From NCBI GenBank assembly GCA_024364735.1, contig JAGFNQ010005370.1, forward strand, positions 238,590 to 302,589: a stretch of 64,000 nt of DNA, given 5' to 3'. Position numbers and translations under genes: made by a program. Of the stretch, positions 33,161 to 44,666 are shown piece after piece. The DNA is from Boesenbergia rotunda. Lineage: Eukaryota > Streptophyta > Magnoliopsida > Zingiberales > Zingiberaceae. Numbering within the stretch: position 1 is the first letter of the stretch; each line of letters starts with the position of its first letter. Under the pieces are notes generated by a model. The model made no database searches. It saw nothing but the letters and a program-made list of their open reading frames with translations, and was not told the DNA's origin.

Positions 33161-36100
33161 ATGTCTTCTCTGAATTTGCGTTCCATTTTGGACACCAATA
33201 AGCTGACTGGGCCAAACTTCATGGTCTGGCTTCGAAACCTGAGGATAGTCCTCAAGGCAGAAAAGCTTGCTTATGTCCTTGAAGAACAACTTCCCAACCA
33301 TCCTCCTGAAGATGCAACTCCAGACCAGTTAGTGGCCTATCAGAAACATGTGGCCGATTTTGAACTTGCGAGTTGCATCATGCTGGCCGCTATAGTACCT
33401 GAGCTACAAAAGCAGCATGAGCATATGGATGCTCATACCATCGTCTTCCATCTTCATGAGCTGTTTGACGAGCAGGCGAGATCTGAAAGGTTTGAGGTCT
33501 CCAGACTCCTCTTCACCTCTAAGATGCAGGAAGGCACTTCTGTTTCACAGTTTGTGTTGAAGATGTTGGGGTACATTGAGCGACTAGGCACACTCGGATT
33601 TGCAATGGATCACGAACTAAGTATTGACTTAATTCTGCATTGTTTGCTCAAGAGTTACTCACAGTTTGTGATGAACTATTGGATGAACAAACTGGAGACT
33701 ACCATTCCTGAATTGATTAACCTGCTGAAGACTGTAGAGCCTTCTATAAAGCAGGATCAGAAGATGGTACTGTTAGTTGGTTCCTCAAAGAAAGGCTCTA
33801 AGAGGAAGTCCAAAGAACAAAATAAGGGAAGGAAGAAAAAGGTCAAAAAGATTGAAAAGGCACTTGCCATCACTGCGGCAAGGAGGGCCACTGGCGAAGA
33901 AACTGCAAGGTTTATCTTGAGTCCTTGAAGAAGAAGGCATCCGATGCCCCATCCTCTTCAGGTATCTTCGTTATTGAATGTCACTCTATTTCCTCGGACA
34001 CCTGGGTACTTGATACTGGGTGTAGCTCACATATATGTAATGACATACAGGGGTTAAGGAATAGAAGAAGACTCGTCAAGGGAGAAGCGAATTTGCGAGT
34101 TGGAAATGGTGCAAAGATTGTTGCTGTTGCCATCGGAACATATTTTCTAAAGCTCCCTACTGGACTTGTCTTAGAATTGGATAATTGTTATTTTGTTCCT
34201 TCGTTAATAAAGAACATTGTATCTATTTCATGCTTGAATGAAAAGGGTTATCATTTAACTTTTAGTAACAATTGCTGTTACATAACTTTAAATGGAGTTC
34301 TTCATAGGACCAGAACTTTATGCAATGGTATCTACACATTAGATTTATCCGGTGACGTTTTCAATATCGAAGTTAGCAACAAACGTGCTCGAATAGATAA
34401 TCAAATAGACTCCTATATTTGGCATTGTCGTCTTGGCCATGTAAGTAAGAAACGCATTCTGGAATCATTTGAACCCGGTTCATTTGATACATGTGAATCA
34501 TGCTTAAAAGGCAAGATGACCAAATTACCCTTTTTCAGAAAAGGTAAACCAGTGGGAGAATTGCTTGGTCTAATACATACTGATGTATGTGGACCAATGT
34601 CAACTCTTGCATAAGAAGGCTATAGCTACTTCATTAACTTTATCAATGATCACTCACGATTCAGGTATGTGTTCTTAATGAAACACAAATCTGAAGCTTT
34701 TGAGAAATTCAAAGAGTTCAGAAGTGTAGTAGAGAAACAGCTTGGCAAAAGTATTAAGATACTTCGATCCGATCGGGGTGGTGAATACTTAAGTCAAGAG
34801 TTTCAAGATTATCTTAGGGATAATGGGATATTGTCTCAATAGACTCCGCCATATACACCACAGCATAATGGTGTATCTAAGAGGCGTAACCGAACCTTGA
34901 TGTACATAGTTAGATCTATGATGAATCATGCAACTCTTCCAAAATCCTTTTGGGGCTATGCGCTTAAGACAGCTGTTTACTTACTAAACAGAGTCCGGAC
35001 CAAGGTAGTCTCTACTACTTCATATGAGACGTGGAATAGTAAGAAACCTCATTTATCTCACCTAAAGATATGGGGTTGTCCTACTTATGTAAAGCGGATT
35101 GTATCAGACAAATTGGATGCTAAGTCTGATAAATGTCTATTTATTGGATACCCTAAGGAAACGAAAGGTTACCAATTCTATCATCCCTTGGAACAAAAGG
35201 TGTTTGTTTCAAGGCATGCTGTATTTCTAGAAAAAGAACTTCTTTTACAAGAAAACAGTGGGAGTAGCATTGAACTTGAAGAAGTTCAAGAAACTCCAAT
35301 AGACATTACAGAGACACCTAGTCTAGACCCACAACCAATAACTCATAATGATGAGCTATCAGTTGAACCTAAAACAACACCACTTCTTCATAGGTCTGAT
35401 AGGACACGCAATATTCCAGAGAGATACGGATTTCTCATAAGTGAATCGAACGATGTGTTACTCATTAACGATGATGAACCTATCAGTCATGAAGATGTTC
35501 TGAAAAATTCAGAAAGGGATAAATGGCTTGAAGCCATGAAGTCGGAAATGGATTCCATGTACAAAAATCAAGTATGGGACTTGGTTAATCCACCTGAAGG
35601 GATTAAGCCCATAGGGTGCAAGTGGGTTTTCAAGAAGAAAACTGACATGGAAGGTAATGTTGTTACCTTTAAGGCTAGATTAGTGGCAAAAGGATATCGT
35701 CAGAAACAAGGAATTGATTATGACGAAACCTATTCGCCAGTAGCTATGCTTAAATCCATTCGGATGCTCCTGGCCATAGCAGCTCATTATGATTATGAGA
35801 TATGGCAAATGGATGTGAAAACAGCTTTCCTTAATGGAAACCTGCTTGAGGATATATACATGATACAACCTGAAGGTTTCACATCAGTTAATGAAACCAA
35901 AGTATGCAAGCTTCGACGATCCATACATGGACTAAAGCAAGCATCCAGGAGCTAGAACATCCGTTTTGATGAGACAATCAAAGAGTTTGATTTCTCACAA
36001 AATCCTGACGAACCTTGTGTGTACAAGAAGGTTAGTGGGAGTGCAGTCGTATTCCTAGTGTTATATGTCGATGACATATTACTTATAGGAAATGATATAT

Positions 36101-36652
36101 CAGTCTTGCAGTCAGTTAAAATTTGGTTGTCCAAAACTTTCTCCATGAAAGACCTGGGAGAAGCAACCTATATCCTTGGGATTAGAATCTTTAGAGATAG
36201 ATCAAAATGGTTGCTTGGTCTTTCGCAGTCTACATATATAGACCGAGTGCTAGAAAGGTTTAGCATGTCAGAATCCAAGAAAGGTTACCTTCCCATCAGG
36301 CATAGGATCAACCTTTCGAAGTCTATGTGTCCGCGCACAGAAGACGAGAGGATTTGCATGAATAAGATTCCTTATGCATCCGCGATAGGATCTATCATGT
36401 ATGCTATATTATGTACTAGGCCCGATGTATCGTATGCTCTGAGTGTCACAAGCAGATACCAGTCTGATCCAGGAATGGATAATTGGGCGGCTGTCAAGAC
36501 AATCCTCAAGTACTTAAGAAACACTAAGGATGTGTTCCTAATATATGGAGAAGGTGATATGGTAATACGTAGGTATATAGATGCCAATTTCCAGACAGAT
36601 AAGGATGACTCTAAATCTCAGTCCGGATATGTATTTATTTTGAATGGAGGCG
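33161..36652 (+). pseudogene. Copia gag-pol polyprotein of element G
   Basis: Gag starts MSSLNLRSILDTNKLTG. A one-base deletion just before the zinc knuckle (C-H-H-C-G-K-E-G-H-W-R-R-N-C, about 33868-33910) puts the rest in another frame. Protease has WVLDTGCSSH (DTG at 34012-34020). Integrase has the zinc-binding part (WHCRLGHVS..CESCLKGKM) and catalytic acids in LIHTDVCGP, INDHSR and RGGEYLS. Reverse transcriptase has FKARLVAKGYRQKQG, MDVKTAFLNG and YVDD (36064-36075). RNase H starts (IDANFQTDKDDSKSQSG) and stops abruptly at 36652, where Athila/Tat LTR sequence begins. In-frame stops are near 34612, 34842 and 35953 (Trp expected in SRSWNIRF context). It could not work as it is. Confidence 0.9.
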
Positions 36653-36802
36653 TGATAAGTATCATTTTATTGATCAATTTAGATGCTAAAATCTGTGTTT
36701 GACCCATATTTTACTTGCGTAATTGTGGATTTACCCTAGGTCCTAAGGCAAATCGCCTTATCATTGTAATCATTTATTTTAATAAATGAATATTCACTAT
36801 GT
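36551..36802 (+). repeat. 250-base duplicated block, left copy
   Basis: RNase H end, Athila/Tat LTR fragment and start of the copia LTR. The same three pieces in the same order recur at 39550-39800, with roughly ten differences. The two copies flank the lone LTR 36803-39549. Confidence 0.8.
36653..36740 (+). repeat. 88-base Athila/Tat LTR start fused to copia LTR
   Basis: TGATAAGTATCATTTT..ACCCTAGG matches the start of the LTR at 36803. It is joined to the copia LTR at TCCTAAGG. A second copy lies at 39652-39739. Confidence 0.75.
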
Positions 36803-39549
36803 TGATAAGTACCATTTTTGTTGATTATTTTAATTGCTAAAATCCATGTTTGACCTATGTTTTTATTGCTTAATTGTGATTTTACCCTAGGTTTTAGAAC
36901 TTACCTTTATTTTGGACTTAATTGCAAATTTACACATATTTGGATTATTTGGCCACTAAATTCTTGATCTATTTTTGTAGGCATGAAAGGTTCATGGATC
37001 TAGGGCATATTGGGTCAAACTTGAGTCGGAAGTGACCCGGATCGAGTTATCAAGATTAGGATTAAATCTGGGCCGTCCGATTCAAAAGCGGCTAGATCTG
37101 AGCCATCCGGGACCATCTGAAGCAATCCGAGCTAGGGTTAGGGTTTCAAGTATTCTGATCAAGATCTGAAGGTTTCATCCCAATCAGAGCTAAATCAACC
37201 GTTGGATCAAGCTCGGAGGGCTCTAGATCGTCCATTCAAAGATTAGGTTGATCTGGACCATCCGTTGCAAATCTGGAGGATCCGAGCTACCACGAGGCAG
37301 ATCCTGACCCCAAATCATCATCATCAAAGTTTGGCTCAAATCAGAGCAAGATCAGCCGTTGGATTTTCTCAAATCAATCTGGGCCGTCCATGATTAAGTA
37401 CTTAATCAAATTTTCCACTGTTCTTCTCCTTGTCGCGTCTTCCTCGCCGCAATACGTTCTTCTTCAGTTCTTAGCGTTTCTTCACTGTTTTAGCTAATTT
37501 CTTCAATCCAAGAGGGCGCGACCACCTCAACTCTTCATCTAGATCGAGATTTGGATCATTGGAGATAGCTTGGGTGGAGAATTCAGTTCAAATTTCATCC
37601 GGACAGTGGTGTTTGAGGGTTTCGGCATCTCTGCTAACCAATCACTTGTTACTCGTCCACAAGCCATTTCCGACCATCTGAGCTGCTTGTAGGGGTTCTC
37701 AGGTGAGCTCAGATGAGTCTCAATTCATCATCGCAGTCCATCCATCGAGATACAAGAGATTGGACTGGAAAATTCCAGCCGCGTGCAGTTTGAGCAGAGT
37801 TCATCAATCCAAGCTGCGCTCCACTGATTTGTTGAGCTTAGGGGTTCGAGGCCAGTCCTTCCTTGACGACCAAGGAGATTTTGAGCTTAGGAAGGGTTGA
37901 GGAGTAGTTTAGTTAGTTAATTTCATGTTTCTAGCTGTAAATTTAATTCTGCCGCAACTTTTCTGTTACTGTCTTTTGCATCAGCTACCTTAGTTCAGTT
38001 TTTGAATTATTTTTGCAGTAGTTAAGTTTCACTCTTGCAGGTAGATGGCTAATGAGTTTGTTTATAGCATATTTGTCTTTAATTCGAGTTTAGTTCTTGT
38101 TAATTTGCTGCGTATCAGCTTTTCCCCTGATTTCAGCTTGCGTATCAGCCTGTTATTTCTGATGTTTTGTTGCAGTTGTCTTTTCTTTGATATCAGCTTG
38201 TTTCTCATATTAGAATTTCAGATAGTTTAGCATTAAACTTGTTTCTGAATTCCAATTGCTTGCATTTAGCTCAATTTACTGTTGCGTATCAGTCACCCCT
38301 GCGTGTTCCTTTCATTTCTGCACTCTTGCACTTCATGTCAGTATCAAGAACATTTCTGTATTGTTCATATAGTTACTGCACTTTAGTTCCAAGTCTACAT
38401 ACTGAATCAAGCAACAAATCAGCATTAGATTAGTGCCAAGTTAAATGTAATTCTGGTGTGCCATTGCATTGAATTCAGATTACTTTGTTCATTTGTTCTG
38501 CATCGAAATTGCACTTCATTTCTGCACACTTAAGTTCATCCTTCTGAAGCTGGTTTTGAGCAATTATCCACAGCTGATTTGTTAGATTTTGTATCAAATT
38601 TGAGCTGCAATACATTTCTGCATTATAAATCTGATTCCTGTGCATCAAAGCCTGCATTTTGTTTCTGAATTTGGTCCAGTTCTGCACATCTATTGTTTCT
38701 GAAACTCAGCCTATGTGCTGTGTATCAAGCTGTTGGAAGCTGCCCTGTATCGAGAAGAGGTTCATCTTGGAATCCTTGTTGACTTCCAATGAATTTTTGA
38801 CCTGCAATCCGGATTTCTACTCTGCATATCATGTTTACTTAATTTCTGCAAGTTTGTGCCGAGTAGAACTTGTTTCGGATTAGTGATTAGTTTGATTGGC
38901 ACTTGGTTGTGTTGAGTTCCAATTTAGCCGAAGTAAACCCACTTGTCAGATTGTATTGTGCTCGGAATAAATTGGTTTTACATCTCATTTGTTTCTGAAT
39001 TGTAATATTCTTTTCAGTAAATTCAGCTTGCGATTTCTGTAATTGGATCAAAGGAAATTTTGGCACTGACCTTGCAGCAGGTTGTATCAGTCTATTTGTG
39101 GATTGTTTTACATTTGGTTGGACACTAGTGGTAATTGCTTAGGCAAATCTTGGCATAGTGTCAAGCAGCACTAGGATCGATCTAATATCAGCCTTGAATT
39201 CCTGAAATTGGCAAAGTTGCATTAGTGATTCACTTGCCCATTGTTTGAGTTATTAATTGCATCCCCTTATTTAATTCATTAGTACCTTTATTTTTATTGC
39301 TATCTCATTTCACAATTGCAACCCAAAATCCAAATTTGATTTGAAACCCGAAATCCACAAACGACACATAAACACGAGCTCAAATCAAACAACGTCAACT
39401 AGTCCCGAGGAAAAATACGACCTGTGGCCCCTTTACTACGTTTTCATATTTTGATTGCAAAAAGGGTTTCCAGCATCTTTTTATAAATATTCTAAATTCT
39501 GATGGTCCCATAATTCGTGACATCTTAATCTAGTATTTCGGGACCGTCA
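36803..39549 (+). repeat. Lone Athila/Tat-type LTR
   Basis: Same family as the LTRs of element H, in opposite orientation (starts TGATAAGTACC, ends GGGACCGTCA; compare TGATAAATAC and GGGCCTATCA on H's minus strand). No internal region. The bases flanking it do not form a target duplication, so it is not a simple solo LTR. Confidence 0.8.
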
Positions 39550-39800
39550 AAGGTGATATAGTAATACGTGGGTATACAGATGCCAGTTTCCAGACAGATA
39601 AGGATGACTCCAAATCTCAGTCCGGATACGTATTTATTTTGAATGGAGGCGTGATAAGTATCATTTTATTGATCAATTTAGATGCTAAAATCTGTGTTTG
39701 ACCCATATTTTACTTGCGTAATTGTGGATTTACCCTAGGTCCTAAGGCAATCGCTTTATTATTGTAATCATTTATTTTAATAAATGAATATTCACTATTT
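39550..39800 (+). repeat. 250-base duplicated block, right copy
   Basis: See the left copy at 36551. This copy runs on into the complete right LTR of G. Confidence 0.8.
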
Positions 39801-41977
39801 GAGTATACATGTTTGTGTATTTTATTGAGATCTTAAACTCATTTACTGAATGCCCGTAATACAATTCACAGCATGAGAGAATTTGTGATAAATTCACAAC
39901 TAGTGATTATCTCTACATGTGCAATTGTGAAGTATTGAAATTGTCCCTAGTCGATGAATTGATAAATACGGACACTATCAATTCTGTTGAGACTAGCATG
40001 GGTTATTCTCTAATCAGCTGATTCTCACTGGCTGATGACATTGAGATGTCCGGAGATAAACATGAATGCTAGTTAAGGGAACTAGTTCATTGGAGTGACT
40101 GGCTGTGAAACTTCATATGGTAGTCTACATATAGATATGTCAGTGAAGTTCTTACTGCAGCTTAAGTGCGATGTTCCTTTGACTTGCGGTGTTCAAGTCA
40201 TCTTGGTCATGGAGACTTATACTTTGACATCTTAAGCAAGCATCTCCAAGGAGGTGTGGACCCAGGATGATTGGGTATAAGCTGAAGTGCCCGAAGATGT
40301 TTGAACAGCCTACAAAGGATTCACCACTCCTTGCGAGGAGATGTATACCCGAGGCTTATCGTTGGATTGTTACTCGAAGCATCTGGCCAGAGCATGATAT
40401 GTTCAGAGTATGAATCTCTTAAATACATGAGAGTAATTAGAATCCGTAGGACGAGAAAACGTTACTTGGGCTAGGTGTGACGTAGCCAGCCTAGTGGGGA
40501 CTGACACACATAGACCATGTCCTGAACCAAGTGGGTATAAGATGGTGAAGGGAATGAGGCACGATTCATTATAGCTGCTGAAGGGATTCAGAATTGTTTC
40601 TTAGGTCAACCGTTGATCTTTCGATTAATTGGGGATCATGATGTACTACTAGGTGTCACTCATGATCGTTCTATAATTGATTAATTATAGACGGACAACA
40701 TAAATCGAAAGCCTATTTAGTCACACGCACTACGAGTAATCCGAGGGATTTAAAACGAGTTAAAAATTGGATTTTCCAATCAAGAGAGATTAAGTTTGGT
40801 TGAGCCAAACAATAAGTCGAATCTGAATTTTTCAGAGACGCATCGGAAGCGTAAATGGCTAAGTCTTTTGAAGACTTAATAGATGAATTAAATAAGTTTA
40901 ATTCATTGGGGCTTGGCTTGGATGGGCCGGCCAAAGAGGGCCTCCATCCTCTTTGCTTGGCCGGCCACAACAAAGGGAGAGAACCAAGTTTTTGGTTCAA
41001 TTTATAAAATAAACCAAGTGTGGTTTGTTTTATAAAATTATGGATGATATAAATTTTTATATAATAAACCAAGGTTTGGTTTATTTTTCATGGAAATTAA
41101 AATGAACCATGGATTGGTTTATTTTATAAAATCAATCATGGATTGATTTATCATGATAAGGAAATTTATTCCATAGGAGAGAAGATTTTTATCATGAATT
41201 AAAAAATGATTTTAACCATGATATAAAATCAAACTTGGCATGATGGAATAAGTTATTCCATATTTGAGAGGCTTGATGGTTGAGAGGCCACTATATAAAG
41301 GACCTAAGGCAAGGCTTGGGTGTGAATCATAGAGATGAAGGCATAGGCTCTCTCCCTCTCTTTCTCTCCTTCTCTTCTCCCCTTCTTGTCGTGCGCCAAC
41401 CAGCCCCAAGAAGGTACACCAGCCCGCCGCCCTTGCCCTTTCCCTGCCGACCACCACCTGCTGTCGGAGAAGGAAGCTCCGACCATCTCTTGGCTGGAAG
41501 AAGGTGCTGCCGGAATTAGAGTTTACCGCAAGGATCCTTTTTGCCGCAAGCCTCTTCTTTTGCTTTGCCAGAATTTTGATTCCGACCATGCTTTTGTGAT
41601 GAGTCTTCCGACTTCTCTCTTGGTTTTTCTCGTCGCGTTCTCGGAGAATCTAGTAGTTCTCGGGAACACGAAACTCGTGGCTTTGCGAAGTCATCCCGAA
41701 GATACTCGGCGTGGACACGAATAGAGGCGGAGGTTCCAAGGGACGCTTACGGTTGGATCTCGTCCCTTCCTTCGAGTTACGCGAGGTAATACGTAAATTA
41801 GTTTATGTTTCTGCAGAAATTTCAAATATATGATCATGTCTACAAAAGATAAAATTGCATGCTTAGATGTGTGGTTAAATGAATTAGAGAAATTATTTAT
41901 GCTAAACCTTCCGCTGCACGTAATTAATTTTGAAATTACAAACCCGCATCTATGTCAACATGCCCCCGGTCCCAACA
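39740..41977 (+). repeat. 3' LTR of element G
   Basis: Near copy of 30242-32480, ending GGTCCCAACA before the GGCGA duplication. Its first bases and the normal polypurine tract have been replaced by the Athila/Tat fragment. Confidence 0.88.
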
Positions 41978-42599
41978 GGCGATCCCTTGATCGTCGGCAG
42001 ATCAAGCCCCGGTGAACACCGGATAAGATAGAGCCTCCTTCTCGGTGGAGAAACCTCTCCACAGATCTCACGGATGATTGAACTTGAGTACAAGAGATCA
42101 CACAAGAAGGAACACTCATAAAGATCTCACAGGAATGCACCAAGATCACTCAAGCACAAAGCAACAGAGAGCACAACCCCACAGCAAAAACTTCACTCGT
42201 TTTTCTGTCTTCCTTATTGTCACCCCTCTGCTTTCAGCCTCGTCTTAAGCCTCTGCTCCCATCACCAGGCTCTCCATCAGCATCCACTGAAGCCACAGTC
42301 TGACCCCCTGACTCCCTGAGCACTCAGTCCATTGAAGACCCTCTCTAACTGAGCCTCCGTCAGTTGCCAGTTGCTCTCCAGACACCGTTGGGACCTGAAA
42401 CAAGGGAACAGCCAAACCTGCTCCAAGGAAAGCCTCCATTAACTCTCCTCCAATGTTTGAATCATCCCTGTAAAGCCTGCACACTCTAATAGAAGCTTAG
42501 CAATGCATATCAAATAATATTGGCAATGTATTAGAGAATCGGCAGAGAAAACAGACGCGATCAGAAACTTCTGACAACGTATTTGAATTAAAGTTCTTC

Positions 42600-43035
42600 T
42601 CCTGATCGGTCCCCAGACCGATCAGGAAGGACCCTGATCGGTCACCAGACCAATCCAGCAGTCTTCTGCACACTCCTGATTGGTCCCCAGACCTATCCAG
42701 CAGTCTGCTGCACACCCCTGATCGGTCCCCAGACCGATCCAGCAGTTCCCTGATCGGTCTGGTGACCGATCAGGCTGCTTCCTGACCGATCAGGCTTCAG
42801 CCTGATCGGTCAGGGTGAGAAACCTCGTAATAGTTGATCGTTCAGTCTGATCGGTCACGGTTTCTCCCTGATCGGTCACCAGACCGATCAGGACCCGATC
42901 AGTAGGTTTGCCAAAGTTACTGGAAGCTCCCTGATCAGTCACCAGACCGATCAGACATCGCTGGATCGGTCACCAGACCGATCCAAGAGGGAACTTCGTG
43001 CCAACTTCCCTGATCGGTCACCAGACCGATCCGGG
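42600..43035. repeat. GATCGGTC..GACCGATC hairpin array, right LTR of F
   Basis: Counterpart of 24926-25352. The long unit at 42781-42814 has perfect 15-base arms (CCTGACCGATCAGGC / GCCTGATCGGTCAGG) around TTCA. Confidence 0.85.
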
Positions 43036-43120
43036 CAAGGCCAAACCCACTCTTAGTCGAGAGAACCAGCCTCCGGCCCATCTCCGACTCGTGCTTGATC
43101 CCTCGGACCAAAACTCCATG

Positions 43121-43539
43121 CCCAGCTTCACTCACTGGGACTTCAACCTAGCCCTCCAAGCTAGGACCTGACTTCACTCACCAGGGTTTCGGTCACCCGG
43201 CTTCACTCACCGGGATTTCAACCTAGCTTCACTCACTAGGATTTCAATCACCTGGCTTCACTCACCAGGACCCGACTTCACTCACCGGGATTTCCATCAC
43301 CTGGATTCACTCACCAGGACCCGGCTTCACTCACCGGGATTTCCACCACCTGGCTTCACTCACCAGGACCCAGCTTCACTCACCGGGATTTCCATCACCT
43401 AACCCTCCGAGTTAGGAATTTTCACACCTAGCCCTCCAAGCTAGGACTTTTCCACACCTAACCCTCTAGGTTAGGACTTTTATCACCTAGCCCTCCAAGC
43501 TAGGACTTGTTCACACCTAACTATCCAAGTTAGGACTTT
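43121..43539. repeat. Tandem mini-hairpin array, right LTR of F
   Basis: Counterpart of 25444-25935 with the same two loop classes. Unit number differs slightly from the left copy. Confidence 0.85.
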
Positions 43540-43652
43540 TCACATGTCAACGTGTGATCTCCCGATCCACCTGGACTTAATCCGAATTCAACCAAACTTA
43601 AATCGGTGTCAAACATAAAACAACAATCAGGCCAGACTGCATCAATACCTTT

Positions 43653-44666
43653 CAGGCGAAACAAACAATATTTCTTAAAAAAATGTTGTAGTCAAAAAAT
43701 GTTCTCCAATTTATGCTTCAGGTGAAGAGATTATTGATCAAATAGACAATTATGGATTCCTACCAGTGTCTCAACCTGGTTCTGATGAGATAAATAAATA
43801 CATTATTAGAATGTGCAAGTGTGGATGGAAGAAGAGGAGTATTTTTTGGGAGTTGCCATATTGGAAGTATCTTCTCATTCGACATAACTTAGATGTCATG
43901 CATGTTGAGAAAAATTTCTTTGATAATATCTTTAACACTGTTATGAATATGCCTGGAAAAACTACAGACACAACAAAATCACGTGAGGAATTAAAAGAAC
44001 TAGTTAACAGACCAGAGTTGCATATGAATCAAACAACCAATAGATTTCCAAAGGCTTGTTATACATTAGACAAAGATGGTAAAGAAATTTTATGTAATTG
44101 GTTAAGAGAAATAAAATTCCCTGATGGGTATGCCTCAAATATGGCTCGATGCGTGGATATGAATAAGTTGAAGATGTTTGGAATGAAGAGTCATGATTGT
44201 CATGTGTTCATGCAAAGACTAATTCCAGTAGTTTTCCATGACTTACGTCCACAGAATGTTTGTCAAGCACTTACAGAATTGAGTCTTTTTTTTTAAAGAT
44301 TTGATGGCAAGGTGTATTATGATGGATGATATGCTTCGGCTAAAAATAGACATTCCTCTCATACTATGCAAGTTGGAGCGCATATTTCCACCCAAATTTT
44401 TTGATTCAATGGAACATTTACCAGTACATTTACCATATGAGGCAGAAATAGCTGATCCAGTGCAGCATTGATGGATGTATCCATTCGAACGATTTTTGAG
44501 AAAATTAAAGAACAATGTTCGTAACAAAGTAAGAGTTGAGGGGTCAATATGTAATGCCTATCTGGTTGAAGAAGCATTTTCTTTCTGTTCTTATTATTTT
44601 GCTGACAATGTGAAAACTAGACATCGTAAGTGTCCTAGAAATTCTGATGATGCTCAACCGAATGAC
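43653..44666 (+). pseudogene. tnp2: CACTA tnp2 transposase, part 2
   Basis: Removing element F restores HPF-RRNKQ, the tnp2 text just before the DDE-like core. A small frameshift follows. The open part from 43766 reads YWKYLLIRHNLDVMHVEKN, FFDNIFNTVMNMPGKT, DGYASNMARCVDMNK and HDCHVFMQRLIPV, all conserved in tnp2 proteins. Beyond a shift near 44290, the DUF4218-type region (RLKIDIPLILCKLERIFPPKFF, VHLPYEAEIA, WMYPFERFLRKLK, VEEAFSFCSYYF) runs to PND at 44666, where element H has inserted. A TGA at about 44470 replaces the Arg/Gly before WMYPFER. Confidence 0.88.

Larger units (their letters stand above)
30220..41977 (+). mobile_element. Ty1/copia element G with gag-pol, nested in LTR of F
   Basis: The left LTR is 30220-32480 and the right LTR 39740-41977 (its first ~22 bases lost). 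The target duplication GGCGA is on both sides. The internal part encodes gag, protease, integrase, reverse transcriptase and most of RNase H, after which Athila/Tat LTR pieces and a 250-base duplication intervene. It is the only element here with a nearly full copia pol. Broken by a frameshift and three stops. Confidence 0.9.
24077..43647 (-). mobile_element. Ty1/copia element F, gag-only, nested in tnp2
   Basis: The target duplication CCTTT is at 24072-24076 and 43648-43652. On the minus strand the order is 5' LTR (43647 to 29992, split by element G), primer site, gag (29933-28269), a non-coding stretch, polypurine tract (AAAAAGGGGGAGAT, plus-strand 26040-26053) and 3' LTR (26039-24077). There is no pol. 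It is the third gag-only copia element in the window. Confidence 0.9.
41978..43647 (-). repeat. 5' LTR of element F, outer piece
   Basis: Continues 29992-30219 after element G and matches 24303-26039. The plus-strand right edge is GCATCAATA (CA to TA change), followed by the CCTTT duplication. Confidence 0.9.

Noticed and set aside
36803..39549. Ordinary solo LTR from LTR-LTR recombination
   Set aside because: No target duplication; the flanks are a 250-base duplicated block instead, so a simple solo LTR does not explain it.
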